This document shows, piece after piece, positions 42,748 through 53,722 of a stretch of 64,000 nucleotides of DNA. The DNA lies in contig JBFWSR010000001.1 in assembly GCA_050248275.1 (NCBI GenBank), positions 124,001 to 188,000 on the forward strand. Reading direction: 5' to 3'. The first letter of the stretch is position 1, and the number at the start of each line of letters is the position of its first letter. A program made the translations under genes and the position numbers. Source of the DNA: CAILZL01 sp050248275 (GTDB lineage Bacteria; Pseudomonadota; Gammaproteobacteria; Steroidobacterales; Steroidobacteraceae). The notes under the pieces were generated by a model that searched no databases, was not told the origin of the DNA, and worked only from the letters and a program-made list of their open reading frames with translations.

Positions 42748-44586
42748 TTACTCCACGGTAACCGACTTCGCCAGATTGCGCGGTTGATCGACATCGGTGC
42801 CTTTCAGAATGGCGCAGTGATACGACAGCAATTGCAGCGGAATCGTATAGATGATGGCCGCCTGAAAATGACTGACGTGCTTGGGCATGTGCAGTACCGT
42901 CACGCCATCCGATGATTCAATACCGGAATCGGGATCGGCAAACACGTACAACTCGCCGCCACGGGCGCGCACTTCCTGCATGTTGGACTTGAGCTTCTCG
43001 AGCAGATCGTTATTTGGCGCCACCACAATCACCGGCATGTCTTCGTCAACCAGCGCCAAGGGACCGTGCTTCAATTCACCCGCGGGGTAGGCTTCGGCAT
43101 GGATATAGGAAATCTCCTTGAGTTTGAGCGCTCCTTCCATGGCAATCGGATACATCTGACCGCGCCCCAGAAACAGAGCATGATGTTTGTCGGCAAAACG
43201 TTCCGCCAGTTGCTTGATGGCCGCATCGAGCTGCAAGGTCTTTTCAATCAGGGCCGGTACTTCAATCAAACGCTGCACCAAACCACGCTCACGCTCTGCA
43301 TCGGCGCTATGAAACTTGGCCAACGCGACCACCAACATCTCCAATGCAGCCAGCTGCGTGGTGAATGCCTTGGTAGAAGCCACACCGATTTCCGGGCCCG
43401 CGCGAGTCAGCATGACCAGATCGGACTCGCGTACCAGTGAGCTTTCAGGAACATTACAGATTGCCAAGGCAGATAGATATCCTGCCTGCTTGGCCATGCG
43501 CAGCGCGGCCAAGGTATCGGCCGTCTCACCGGATTGTGAGATGGTGACAAACAGGGTGTTCTTGGGCACAACCGGATTGCGGTAGCGATATTCGCTGGCA
43601 ATTTCCACCCAACATGGCAGGCGGGCAATTTGTTCGATGTAGTACTTGGCTACCGCACCGGCATGATAGCTGGTACCGCAGGCGACGATCTGCACGGCTT
43701 CGGCGCGACGAAAAACCTCCATCGCGGTGGGGCCAAAGGCCGCTTCCAGCAGCTTGCCGCCGGCAACGCGTTCCTCCAGCGTCTGCGCCACAGCGCGTGC
43801 CTGCTCATGAATTTCCTTGAGCATGTAGTGGGGAAAGTCACCTTTTTCGGCCGCGTCGGCGCTCAACGCGCTGGTACGCATTGGCCGCCGCACAACATGT
43901 CCATCGCGATCCAGTACGTGTACACCATCCCGCCGCACTTCAGCCACATCACCTTCTTCCAGAAAAATGAAATTGCGCGTCACCGGCAACAATGCCGACA
44001 CATCGGAAGCAATGAAATTTTCGCCCTCGCCGATACCCACCACCACCGGACAACCTTGGCGCGCCAACACAATAGTATCCGGCGTATTTTCGGAAAGTAC
44101 GGCGAGCGCATAGGCGCCCTCCAACTCGGACACCGTAGCCCGCACTGACCCGAACAAGTCTCCGCCCAGTTCCTGCATGTGGAAGTGGATACGATGTGCA
44201 ATGACTTCAGTATCGGTTTCGGAACTGAAGCTGTAGCCCAACTTGATCAGCTCATTACGCAACTCATCGTGATTCTCGATGATGCCGTTATGCACGATGG
44301 CAATGCCGTCTTTGGAGATATGCGGATGCGCATTGCGTTCGGCTGGAGCGCCGTGAGTGGCCCAGCGCGTATGGGCAATACCCAATTGTCCGGCCGTCGG
44401 ATTATCATCGAGCGCATCATGGAGAACCTTGACCTTGCCGACAGTACGCAGACGTGCAAGCTTGTTGTCCGCGCTCAAGACAGCGATACCTGCAGAATCG
44501 TAACCGCGATATTCAAGGCGGCGCAGACCCTCGATCAGCACCGGCACCACATTACGACTCGCAACGGCACCCACGATTCCGCACAT
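42748..44586 (-). CDS. glmS: Glutamine-fructose-6-phosphate aminotransferase
   Basis: A 612-residue enzyme that makes glucosamine-6-phosphate, the entry to UDP-GlcNAc. ATG at 44586 gives MCGIVGA, so Cys becomes the N-terminal nucleophile. The glutaminase half runs to about residue 240 (RWATHGAP, NGIIENHDELR), followed by two sugar isomerase (SIS) domains (CGTSYHAG, SQSGETADTL, PAGELKHGPLALV) and the terminal PRNLAKSVTVE. The leader of 121 bases shows no glmS ribozyme. It lies downstream of glmU, the usual order. Confidence 0.97.
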   Translation of the reverse strand: MCGIVGAVASRNVVPVLIEGLRRLEYRGYDSAGIAVLSADNKLARLRTVGKVKVLHDALDDNPTAGQLGIAHTRWATHGAPAERNAHPHISKDGIAIVHNGIIENHDELRNELIKLGYSFSSETDTEVIAHRIHFHMQELGGDLFGSVRATVSELEGAYALAVLSENTPDTIVLARQGCPVVVGIGEGENFIASDVSALLPVTRNFIFLEEGDVAEVRRDGVHVLDRDGHVVRRPMRTSALSADAAEKGDFPHYMLKEIHEQARAVAQTLEERVAGGKLLEAAFGPTAMEVFRRAEAVQIVACGTSYHAGAVAKYYIEQIARLPCWVEIASEYRYRNPVVPKNTLFVTISQSGETADTLAALRMAKQAGYLSALAICNVPESSLVRESDLVMLTRAGPEIGVASTKAFTTQLAALEMLVVALAKFHSADAERERGLVQRLIEVPALIEKTLQLDAAIKQLAERFADKHHALFLGRGQMYPIAMEGALKLKEISYIHAEAYPAGELKHGPLALVDEDMPVIVVAPNNDLLEKLKSNMQEVRARGGELYVFADPDSGIESSDGVTVLHMPKHVSHFQAAIIYTIPLQLLSYHCAILKGTDVDQPRNLAKSVTVE

Positions 44587-44713
44587 AACCAACCTCTAGC
44601 AGAACGCTCGCCGCCCACGTGGCGGCAGCAAAATAGTTCGGGTATTTTAGCCCAGACATCGCCTTAAATTTGTGACGAACCACTCTTGTGGGAGTCAATC
44701 AGGAGCGCGCCGC

Positions 44714-46078
44714 TCAGCTTTTCTTGACCGGACGTTTCCACCCTTCCAGCGTCACCTGACGGGCGCGCGCTAAGGTGAGCTTGCCTTCCGGCGCATCCCT
44801 TGTAATGGTGGAACCTGCACCGGTATTGGCTCCGGCACCGACTTTTACCGGAGCAACCAGCATTGAACCTGAACCGATGAAGGCATTGTCACCGATCTCC
44901 GTGCGCCATTTGTTGACACCATCGTAATTGACCGTGACGGTGCCGGCGCCGATATTGACCTGCGCGCCCACTGTACTGTCACCAATGTAGGTCAGATGAT
45001 TGGCCTTGCTGCCTGAACCGATGCGGCTCTTTTTCACTTCCACGAAATTGCCGATATGTACGTGATCGGCCAGCTCAGCATCGGGACGTAAACGGGCAAA
45101 AGGACCGATATTGCAGTTCGGGCCAATCACTGCCCTGTCAGACACGCAATTGGCGAAGAGCTCGGTACCTGCGCCAACCCGAGTATCTTTGAGAAAACAG
45201 TTGGGACCAATGCGCACACCATCATCCAGATGCACGCTGCCAATGAAGACAACATTCACATCAATGAACACATCCTTGCCGACGGTGACCTGGCCACGAA
45301 TATCCACGCGCGCAGGATCAGCCAGCGTTGCACCTTGCGACATCAATTCGGTCGCACGCCATCGCCTCAGGTGTGACTCCACTTCCGCCAACTGCACCTT
45401 GTCGTTCACGCCCAGCACTTCGGCCTCACTCGGAGACAGCACTGCCTCGACACTGACGCCATCACGCACCGCCATGGTCACGATGTCCGTCAGATAATAT
45501 TCCCCCTGGGCATTGTCATTCTTTAACTGTGATAACCAGCGCTTGAGTTGCGCAGCATTGGCCGCCAGCAGGCCGGTATTGACCTCATCGATGGCGCGTT
45601 CCTTGGCATTGGCATCCTTGTGCTCGACAATTCGGACCACCTGACCAGCGTTATTACGCACGACCCGCCCATAACCAGTTGGATCCACCAGCTTGGCGCT
45701 CAGCAGACCAACCGCACCGCGTGCCACGGCGTCCAGCAGGGGCCGCAAGGTTTGCGGCCTGATCAGAGGCACATCGCCGTATAGCACCAAGACAATCTGC
45801 TCATCAGCAATCGCAGGCATGGCTTGCGCCAGCGCATGACCTGTACCCAGTTGCTCGGCCTGCAAGGCCCACTTGATTGACTGTTCGGCAAAAGCGTCTC
45901 TGACTTGATCGCCGCGATTGCCATATACCACATGAATATCGGCAGCCTGCAAAGCCTGCGCAGCGCGCAGTACATGAGCCAGCAAGGGCTCGCCCGCCAG
46001 CGGTTGCAACACCTTGGGTAAATTCGATTTCATGCGTTTACCCTGACCGGCAGCCAAGATGACAACAGATAATGACAT
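44714..46078 (-). CDS. glmU: Bifunctional GlmU: uridylyltransferase and glucosamine-1-P acetyltransferase
   Basis: A 454-residue two-domain enzyme for UDP-GlcNAc. The nucleotide-binding motif AAGQGKRMKSNLPKVLQP begins at residue 8, with YGDVPLI further on. From about residue 250 the left-handed beta-helix follows with hexad repeats (IGPNCNIGPFARL, NHLTYIGDSTVG, NIGAGTV), which acetylates. The products feed peptidoglycan and LPS synthesis. glmS follows about 130 bases downstream. Confidence 0.97.
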   Translation of the reverse strand: MSLSVVILAAGQGKRMKSNLPKVLQPLAGEPLLAHVLRAAQALQAADIHVVYGNRGDQVRDAFAEQSIKWALQAEQLGTGHALAQAMPAIADEQIVLVLYGDVPLIRPQTLRPLLDAVARGAVGLLSAKLVDPTGYGRVVRNNAGQVVRIVEHKDANAKERAIDEVNTGLLAANAAQLKRWLSQLKNDNAQGEYYLTDIVTMAVRDGVSVEAVLSPSEAEVLGVNDKVQLAEVESHLRRWRATELMSQGATLADPARVDIRGQVTVGKDVFIDVNVVFIGSVHLDDGVRIGPNCFLKDTRVGAGTELFANCVSDRAVIGPNCNIGPFARLRPDAELADHVHIGNFVEVKKSRIGSGSKANHLTYIGDSTVGAQVNIGAGTVTVNYDGVNKWRTEIGDNAFIGSGSMLVAPVKVGAGANTGAGSTITRDAPEGKLTLARARQVTLEGWKRPVKKS

Positions 46079-46190
46079 GGCGATTCCTTAGCGAGTCACA
46101 CTCATATACACGGACATCTGAATTCCGTCACTCTGCCCATACCCTATAACATCAACATTATTGTGTCCGTGCAATGCTGCACACTGGCAT

Positions 46191-46225
46191 GAAAAACGCG
46201 CATCCAGTGGCCACCGGATGCGCGT
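46191..46225 (-). terminator. Intrinsic terminator of the atp operon
   Basis: On the minus strand, arms ACGCGCATCC and GGATGCGCGT (10 pairs, 10-base loop) are followed by five T. It lies 32 bases after atpC. The plus strand shows the A-run at 46192-46196. Confidence 0.9.
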
Positions 46226-46256
46226 ATCAAGTCAATCCACCCAATCTGGCTGCGTT

Positions 46257-46679
46257 TTATTGCTGCTTCAGTTTGCGCAGACGTTCGATTGCCCTGAGCT
46301 GGGCCATGGCGCGGGCCAGTTCGGCCTGCGCTTCGGCCAGTTCCATGGTTTCGCTGCGACTCGCCAGCGCCTCTTCGGCACGCTGCTTGGCCTGCAAGGC
46401 AGCCGCCTCATCCAGATCCTTGGCGCGGATGGCGGTATCGGCCAATACGGTCACCAGATGGGGCTGCACTTCCAACGCCCCGCCGGAAACATAGACATGC
46501 TGCTCTTCGCCGGAAGGCAACTGCACCCGCACTTCGCCCGGACGCAGATTGGTGATCAGCGGTGCGTGTCGCGGCGCAATGCCAATGTCACCCAGCACCG
46601 CAGGCGCGAATACCATGGCGGCTTCGCCGGTGAAGATTTCGCCTTCGGCGCTGACGATGTCGACTTGAATGGTAGCCAT
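46257..46679 (-). CDS. atpC: ATP synthase epsilon subunit
   Basis: A 140-residue central-stalk subunit, last gene of the atp operon. The beta-sandwich has VDIVSAEGEIFTGEA and IAPRHAPLITNLRPGEV; the C-terminal helical hairpin is rich in Ala, Glu and Arg (about residues 90-140) and inhibits hydrolysis. ATG at 46679 is used; GTG 2 codons earlier is possible. Confidence 0.96.
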   Translation of the reverse strand: MATIQVDIVSAEGEIFTGEAAMVFAPAVLGDIGIAPRHAPLITNLRPGEVRVQLPSGEEQHVYVSGGALEVQPHLVTVLADTAIRAKDLDEAAALQAKQRAEEALASRSETMELAEAQAELARAMAQLRAIERLRKLKQQ

Positions 46680-46748
46680 AGTCACTCTTTAGCCATGAAC
46701 TCGAATCGGCCGACCGGTACGAACCCATGAGCCCGTACCGGATCAGTC

Positions 46749-48167
46749 TTACTGCAGCTTCTTGGCCTTTTCGACCGCTTCTTCGATCGAACCCACCATG
46801 TAGAAAGCCTGTTCCGGCAAATGATCGTATTCGCCTGCCAGAATGCCCTTGAAGCCACGGATGGTGTCCTTCAAGGAGACGTATTTGCCCGGGCTGCCAG
46901 TGAATACTTCCGCCACATGGAACGGCTGCGACAGAAAGCGCTGGATCTTGCGCGCGCGGGACACGGACAGCTTGTCTTCTTCCGACAGCTCATCCATACC
47001 CAGAATCGCGATGATGTCCTGCAGTTCCTTATAACGCTGCAACACCGCCTGCACGCCACGAGCGGTGTCATAGTGTTCGTCGCCAATCACCAGCGGATCC
47101 AGCTGACGGCTGGTGGAATCCAGCGGGTTCACGGCTGGGTAGATACCCAACGCGGCGATCTGGCGATCCAGCACCACAGTAGCATCCAGGTGGGCGAAAG
47201 TGGTGGCCGGTGACGGGTCGGTCAAGTCGTCGGCAGGCACGTAGACAGCCTGGATCGAGGTGATCGAACCGGTCTTGGTGGAGGTAATGCGTTCCTGCAA
47301 CACGCCCATTTCTTCAGCCAGTGTCGGCTGGTAACCCACGGCGGACGGCATACGGCCCAGCAGTGCGGACACTTCGGTACCGGCCAGGGTGTAGCGATAA
47401 ATATTGTCGACGAAGAACAGCACGTCACGACCCTTGCCATTGGCCTGCTTTTCGTCACGGAAGTATTCGGCCATGGTCAGGCCGGTCAGCGCCACGCGCA
47501 GACGGTTGCCCGGCGGCTCGTTCATCTGACCGTACACCATCGCCACTTTGGACTCGGCGAGGTTGTCCAGCTTGATTACGCCGGATTCGGCCATTTCGTG
47601 ATAGAAGTCGTTACCTTCGCGGGTACGTTCACCCACGCCGGCGAACACCGACAGACCCGAGTGCGCCTTGGCGATGTTGTTGATGAGTTCCAGCATGTTC
47701 ACGGTCTTGCCCACGCCGGCGCCGCCGAACAGGCCGATCTTGCCGCCCTTGGCGAAGGGCACCAGCAGGTCGATCACCTTGATGCCGGTTTCCAGCAGAT
47801 CCTGACCACCCGCCTGCTCGTCATAGCTGGGTGCCGGGCGGTGAATGGGCCAGTATTCTTCGGCATTTACGGGGCCGACTTCGTCTTGCGGCACGCCCAA
47901 TACGTCCATGATGCGACCCAGTGTGGCTTTACCCACCGGCACCGAGATCGGCTTGCCGGTGGCTTGAACCGCCAAACCGCGCTGCAGACCTTCGGACACG
48001 CCCATGGCGATGGTGCGCACCACGCCATCACCCAGTTGCTGCTGCACTTCCAGGGTCAGGCCGTTGTCGACGAGCTTCAACGCCTCGTAAATCTTGGGAA
48101 TGCTCTCGCGTGGGAACTCCACGTCGATCACCGCGCCAATGATTTGCACGATCTTGCCGGTAGCCAT
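46749..48167 (-). CDS. atpD: ATP synthase beta subunit
   Basis: A 472-residue catalytic subunit. ATG at 48167 gives MATGKIVQIIGAVIDVEFP. The P-loop is GGAGVGKTV (about residues 153-161), with GERTREGNDFY (catalytic Glu), the Walker B stretch VLFFVDNIYR and the DELSEED loop MDELSEEDK. VDNIYRYT differs slightly from the common VDNIFRFT. It forms the three catalytic sites with alpha. Confidence 0.98.
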   Translation of the reverse strand: MATGKIVQIIGAVIDVEFPRESIPKIYEALKLVDNGLTLEVQQQLGDGVVRTIAMGVSEGLQRGLAVQATGKPISVPVGKATLGRIMDVLGVPQDEVGPVNAEEYWPIHRPAPSYDEQAGGQDLLETGIKVIDLLVPFAKGGKIGLFGGAGVGKTVNMLELINNIAKAHSGLSVFAGVGERTREGNDFYHEMAESGVIKLDNLAESKVAMVYGQMNEPPGNRLRVALTGLTMAEYFRDEKQANGKGRDVLFFVDNIYRYTLAGTEVSALLGRMPSAVGYQPTLAEEMGVLQERITSTKTGSITSIQAVYVPADDLTDPSPATTFAHLDATVVLDRQIAALGIYPAVNPLDSTSRQLDPLVIGDEHYDTARGVQAVLQRYKELQDIIAILGMDELSEEDKLSVSRARKIQRFLSQPFHVAEVFTGSPGKYVSLKDTIRGFKGILAGEYDHLPEQAFYMVGSIEEAVEKAKKLQ

Positions 48168-48251
48168 CTTCAGTTTCCTCTTGGGCTGCTGCGGTTCATA
48201 CCGCAGCGAGTCATTCACTAAAATTCAATAACCAAATTCTTTAACGGCGCA

Positions 48252-49121
48252 TCACACTGCCGCAGCGCCGCCGACGATTTCCGAGATTTCCTTGGTAATC
48301 GCTGCCTGGCGCGCCTTGTTGTAGATCTGTTGCAGTTCACTGATCAGCTCGCCGGCGTTATCGGTGGCGCTCTTCATCGCCACCATGCGCGCTGCCATTT
48401 CACTCGCCACATTCTCGACCGATGCCTGATAAACCTGCGACTCGACGTAGCGCATCAACAGGCCGTCCAGCAGCGCTTCTGCCGACGGCTCATAGATGTA
48501 ATCCCAGAGTTTCTGCAACTTCGCGGCATCCTGTTCGGTCGTGACGACAGGCAGCAGCTGTTTGACAGTGGGTTTCTGAGTCATGCTGTTGACGAACTCG
48601 TTGTTCACCACATACAAACGATCCAGCTTGCCTTCATGATAATGATCCAGCATCACCTTCACGTTGCCGATCAGGTCGGTCACATGGGGATGATCGCCAA
48701 GGTGCGTCACCGTTCCCAGGGTCTCGATATTCTTGAGACGACGAAAGAACTGCACGGCCTTGGAACCAATCAGACTGACCTGCACAGTACAACCTCGCTC
48801 CTGCCATTGGCGCATTTGCACCAGCGCGGCCTTGAACAGGTTGACGTTCAAGCCGCCACACAGACCACGATCCGTGCTGACTATGATGAAACCCACGGAT
48901 TTAGCTTCACGCTCCAGCAGGTACGGATGCTTGAAATCCGGATTGGCCAGACGCAGGTGGCCGATCACGCGGCGAATGCGCTCAGAATAAGGCCGCGTGG
49001 CGCGCATGCGATCCTGCGCCTTGCGCATCTTGCTGGCTGCCACCATCTGCATGGCCTTGGTGATCTTCTGAGTATTTTTGATACTCGCGATCTTGGTCCG
49101 AATCTCTTTGGTACCGGGCAT
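48252..49121 (-). CDS. atpG: ATP synthase gamma subunit
   Basis: A 289-residue rotor shaft. ATG at 49121 gives the conserved MPGTKEIRTKIASIKNTQKITKAM helix, and the C-terminal helix has ATDNAGELISELQQIYNKARQAAITKEI. TDRGLCGGLN lies in the middle. It sits 85 bases after atpA, and this gap holds a large palindrome. Confidence 0.97.
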   Translation of the reverse strand: MPGTKEIRTKIASIKNTQKITKAMQMVAASKMRKAQDRMRATRPYSERIRRVIGHLRLANPDFKHPYLLEREAKSVGFIIVSTDRGLCGGLNVNLFKAALVQMRQWQERGCTVQVSLIGSKAVQFFRRLKNIETLGTVTHLGDHPHVTDLIGNVKVMLDHYHEGKLDRLYVVNNEFVNSMTQKPTVKQLLPVVTTEQDAAKLQKLWDYIYEPSAEALLDGLLMRYVESQVYQASVENVASEMAARMVAMKSATDNAGELISELQQIYNKARQAAITKEISEIVGGAAAV

Positions 49122-49142
49122 GTGCCTGCTCAATCATTCATA

Positions 49143-49192
49143 GGCTGGGATGTAATCCCAGCACCGCCTAGAGCTGGGATTACATCCCAGCC
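49143..49192. repeat. Perfect 20-bp inverted repeat between atpA and atpG
   Basis: Left arm 49143-49162 and right arm 49173-49192 are exact reverse complements, with loop ACCGCCTAGA. Each arm also contains its own small palindrome (CTGGGAT/ATCCCAG around a 3-base centre), so the region can fold as one long or two short hairpins. No T-run follows. It resembles a REP-type extragenic palindrome; no second copy was noticed in this window. Confidence 0.8.
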
Positions 49193-49206
49193 CATGTTCA
49201 CTTTAA

Positions 49207-50745
<1,539 letters not shown>

Positions 50746-50800
50746 GTCCACATTCCTCGCAGGAACTCGGTCAACCGAGTGTGCCGGTTGCTTTGATAAA

Positions 50801-51337
50801 TCAGTTGGTAATTACACTTGCCAGACGCGTCAGACGTTCCTTGACCGAACCATCGATCACCAGATCGCCATAGCGCACCACCGCGCCGCCCATCAGCGTG
50901 GCATCAATCGCGCAGTGCAAACGCACGTCGCGTTTGAGCCGGGTCTTGAGCGCAGCCGTCAGGCGCTGCTGTTGCGCTGCTTCCAGCGGAACCGCCGAAA
51001 CCACGGCAACATCAGCCACCTTCTCCACATCAGCACGCAGGGTCTCGTACATCGCTGCAATTTGCGGCAGCAAACCCAGACGCCGGTTCTGCGCCAGAGT
51101 AGAGATGAAGTTATGCGCCGAGCTGTCCAAGTGCGAACCCGCAACTTCAGCAATCAACCCCACCAACTGCACGGCCGTAACACGTGGATGATTCAGCAGT
51201 CTGGTCACAGCCGGATCACCGGCAACGGCCGCAGCCATCGCCAGCGACTCGGACCATTGCTTGAGCGCACCATGCGCCTGCGCGAACTCGAAAGCAGCGC
51301 GTGCATAGGGACGGGCGAGAGTGGCTTTTTCGGCCAT
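50801..51337 (-). CDS. atpH: ATP synthase delta subunit
   Basis: A 178-residue peripheral-stalk subunit of F1. N-terminal helical bundle starts LARPYARAAFEFAQ; C-terminal part has VSAVPLEAAQQQRLTAAL and DATLMGGAVVRYGDLVIDGSV, all family hallmarks. Lies 11 bases after atpF and 55 before atpA. Confidence 0.96.
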   Translation of the reverse strand: MAEKATLARPYARAAFEFAQAHGALKQWSESLAMAAAVAGDPAVTRLLNHPRVTAVQLVGLIAEVAGSHLDSSAHNFISTLAQNRRLGLLPQIAAMYETLRADVEKVADVAVVSAVPLEAAQQQRLTAALKTRLKRDVRLHCAIDATLMGGAVVRYGDLVIDGSVKERLTRLASVITN

Positions 51338-51348
51338 GCGGCTACTCC

Positions 51349-51840
51349 TTAACCACGTTCGCCAGTTTGTTCAATCTGGCGCGCCAGCTGTTCAATCAGA
51401 TCAGCATGGGCACGGGCATCGATTTCACGGCCAAGCACTTGCGCAGCACCGGCGATGGCCAGTGAGCCCACTTCGGCACGCAATTGATCACGCACCCGGC
51501 TTTTTTCCAGCGCCGCTTCCTGACGAGCATCGCCCACCAGACGCTGCCCTTCAGCAATTGCCGCGCTTTTTGCCTCGTCGATCATTTCAGTGGAACGGCG
51601 ATGCGCCTGATCGGCGATCTTGCCGGCCTGCACACGCGCCTCCTTGACGATGTCGGCAGCGGAAGTCTGCGCCTCAGCCAGGCTTTTCTCGCCCTTGTCA
51701 GCCGCAGCCAGACCCTCTGCGATCTTGCGCTGACGGTCTTCAATCGCTGCGATCAGCGGCGGCCAGATGAACTTCATCGTGATCCAACCGAGGATCAACA
51801 AGACCAGCGATTGGATAATGAGTGTTGCGGTAAGATTCAT
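51349..51840 (-). CDS. atpF: ATP synthase b subunit
   Basis: A 163-residue peripheral stalk. One N-terminal membrane helix (TLIIQSLVLLILGWITMKFIWPP) then a long coiled coil with charged heptads (residues 30-130), ending AQVLGREIDARAHADLIEQL. Slightly longer than the E. coli 156. Confidence 0.96.
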   Translation of the reverse strand: MNLTATLIIQSLVLLILGWITMKFIWPPLIAAIEDRQRKIAEGLAAADKGEKSLAEAQTSAADIVKEARVQAGKIADQAHRRSTEMIDEAKSAAIAEGQRLVGDARQEAALEKSRVRDQLRAEVGSLAIAGAAQVLGREIDARAHADLIEQLARQIEQTGERG

Positions 51841-51950
51841 AGGATCCTGAGACCTACTCTGGGCAGCGCCTTGCGGCGCAACTTCTTTGAGTCATTCGGG
51901 CGATCGACAAATTGGCCCACGCCCAGTGACAGTGCGTGGCCATTGCCGAC

Positions 51951-52193
51951 TTAGACCGGGAACGGGCTGGCGGTGGCGAACCACAGCGCAATACCGGTAC
52001 CGATAATGAAGGCCGCGTCGATCAGACCCAGCAACAGGAATACTTTGGTCTGCAGCACGTTCATCAATTCAGGCTGGCGAGCCGAGGCTTCGATGTACTT
52101 GCCGGCCATCACGCCGATGCCGATACACGCGCCCAATGCGCCAAGACCGATGATCAGACCGCAGGCGAGTGCGACAAACGCGACATTCGTCAT
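51951..52193 (-). CDS. atpE: ATP synthase c subunit (ring)
   Basis: An 80-residue proteolipid of two helices. The loop has ASARQPE, and the second helix carries the ion-binding Asp in LLLGLIDAAFIIGTG. The first helix has GALGACIGIGVMAG without the Gln/Ser/Thr set of sodium-binding rings, so proton coupling is expected. Confidence 0.97.
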   Translation of the reverse strand: MTNVAFVALACGLIIGLGALGACIGIGVMAGKYIEASARQPELMNVLQTKVFLLLGLIDAAFIIGTGIALWFATASPFPV

Positions 52194-52254
52194 GTGAGTT
52201 CTCCGTTAGAGCCTAAGTGGTAGTGAAAAAACCGTTGTAACAAATCAGCCAAAA

Positions 52255-53133
52255 TCAATGCTGGTCATGAGCCTGACCGATGTAAACCAGGGTCAGCATC
52301 ATGAAGATAAACGCTTGCAGCAATACGATCAGGATGTGAAAGACGGCCCAGATCGTCCCGGTGAACAGATGCAAGCCGACGCCCAGCACTGTGGCGCTGC
52401 CACCCAGACCGGCAATCAGGAAGAAGATCAGTTCACCAGCGTACATGTTGCCGTACAGTCGCATGCCATGCGACAGCGTATTGGAAATGTATTCCACGCA
52501 ATTCATGGCCACATTGACCACCGCCAGCAGCAGCGCGCCGATCCAGGTCAGCGGATTGGCAGACAGCTTCACCATGCCGAACGGTGCACACAGCAACTGA
52601 TGGATATAGCCGCCGACGCCCTTGATCTTGAGGTTGTAATAGAACACCAGCAGCAGCACGCCGAAGGACATGCCCAGCGTGCCATTGATGTCGGCGGTCA
52701 CCAGCGGTCGCAGGTGATCCACCCCGACAACATGCTCGCCCACCCAGGGCAACCAATCCACCGGCAGCAGGTCAATGGCATTCATCATGGCGACCCACAC
52801 GAAAATGGTGAGCGCCAACGGCGCAATGTAATCAAGCTTGCCATGAACCAGTGTCTTTGCCTGATCGTTGACCCATTCCAGCAACAACTCCACAGCGAGC
52901 TGAAACTTGCCGGGCACACCGGCGGTGGCGCGTGACGCCGCCATGCGCAACGGAATCAACACAATGAGAGCGCACAACAGTGAGAAAAACAGCGTGTCCA
53001 GATGCAGGACAGAAAAATCGAACAGTCCACCGGCTTCTTTGTTGGACAGATGGGTCAAATGGTGCGAAATGTATTGGGACATGCTCTCATGAGCTGCACC
53101 ACCTTCATTCGCCACTGTCTCTATCTCAGCCAT
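52255..53133 (-). CDS. atpB: ATP synthase a subunit
   Basis: A 292-residue membrane stator. The essential Arg lies in NTLSHGMRLYGNMYAGELIFFLI; other helices include DLLPVDWLPWVG and TGTIWAVFHILIVLLQAFIFMML. It has an acidic N-terminus (MAEIETVANEGGAAHE); an internal ATG at 53082 gives a shorter form. It forms the proton half-channels against the c ring. Confidence 0.96.
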   Translation of the reverse strand: MAEIETVANEGGAAHESMSQYISHHLTHLSNKEAGGLFDFSVLHLDTLFFSLLCALIVLIPLRMAASRATAGVPGKFQLAVELLLEWVNDQAKTLVHGKLDYIAPLALTIFVWVAMMNAIDLLPVDWLPWVGEHVVGVDHLRPLVTADINGTLGMSFGVLLLVFYYNLKIKGVGGYIHQLLCAPFGMVKLSANPLTWIGALLLAVVNVAMNCVEYISNTLSHGMRLYGNMYAGELIFFLIAGLGGSATVLGVGLHLFTGTIWAVFHILIVLLQAFIFMMLTLVYIGQAHDQH

Positions 53134-53160
53134 TCGCCTTGTCTCGTTCCTGATCTTGAA

Positions 53161-53535
53161 TCATCCTGCCTGTCGTACCAACAACACAGACAGCCAGTAA
53201 ATCACCAAACTGACGGCCAGCCCGGCCAGCACCGCGGGCGGCAGCAGACTTCCGGATCGCAACGCGATCGTCAACAAGCCCAGCAGCAGCGCCGTTTTGA
53301 TGAACCAGTTGGCAAACAAACCCAGCACCGTCGCCGGTCTGGCAGGCCGCAAATCATGCTTGATCAGCACAAACACCAGATAACTGGTGGCGATCAAGCC
53401 AATGCCGCCCCCCATCATTACCGAGAGACCCACGCGACCACCGTACAGCCCGCCAGCGACTGCCGTCAGCAAGATCAACCCAGCCAATTGCCAGATCAGT
53501 ATGCGCAGTGCCTGACGAGCTGTTGAACTTAACAT
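53161..53535 (-). CDS. atpI: ATP synthase protein I
   Basis: A 124-residue protein with four hydrophobic helices, first gene of the atp operon. It has the AtpI motif SVMMGGGIGLIATSY and the basic LIKHDLRPARPATVLGLFANWFIKTAL. AtpI is an accessory factor for c-ring assembly in some bacteria. Starts 86 bases after the predicted promoter's -10 box. Confidence 0.92.
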   Translation of the reverse strand: MLSSTARQALRILIWQLAGLILLTAVAGGLYGGRVGLSVMMGGGIGLIATSYLVFVLIKHDLRPARPATVLGLFANWFIKTALLLGLLTIALRSGSLLPPAVLAGLAVSLVIYWLSVLLVRQAG

Positions 53536-53620
53536 CTGTTGTTCGCCCGCCAGCTTGTTGCCAGTCCGCGCAACCCCAATTTATCGATGCATCGGGGTCG
53601 GCCCCGATCGAAGGCGGCGA

Positions 53621-53649
53621 ATTATAGGGGGCGATGAGCAGTGCATCAA
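53621..53649 (-). promoter_or_regulatory. Sigma-70-type promoter of the atp operon
   Basis: On the minus strand TTGATG (53649-53644) and TATAAT (53626-53621) are separated by 17 bases. Transcription would start near 53614, giving a leader of about 80 bases that holds a 7-bp stem (ATCGGGG/CCCCGAT, 53591-53608). Confidence 0.7.
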
Positions 53650-53722
53650 CCGAAGTTCACGGTTTGTTGCAGGCAAAATGGCTCAACGGCGATACATTTT
53701 GCTTCTATGACATGTCCGCCGG

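Noticed and set aside
44587..44713. glmS ribozyme or riboswitch in the glmS leader
   Set aside because: Only 127 bases without the ribozyme core; glmS ribozymes are found in Gram-positives.
49173..49192. GCTGGGATTACA, identical to a well-known human Alu segment
   Set aside because: Identity is only about 12 bases and is part of a perfect bacterial palindrome between atpA and atpG, so it is not contamination.
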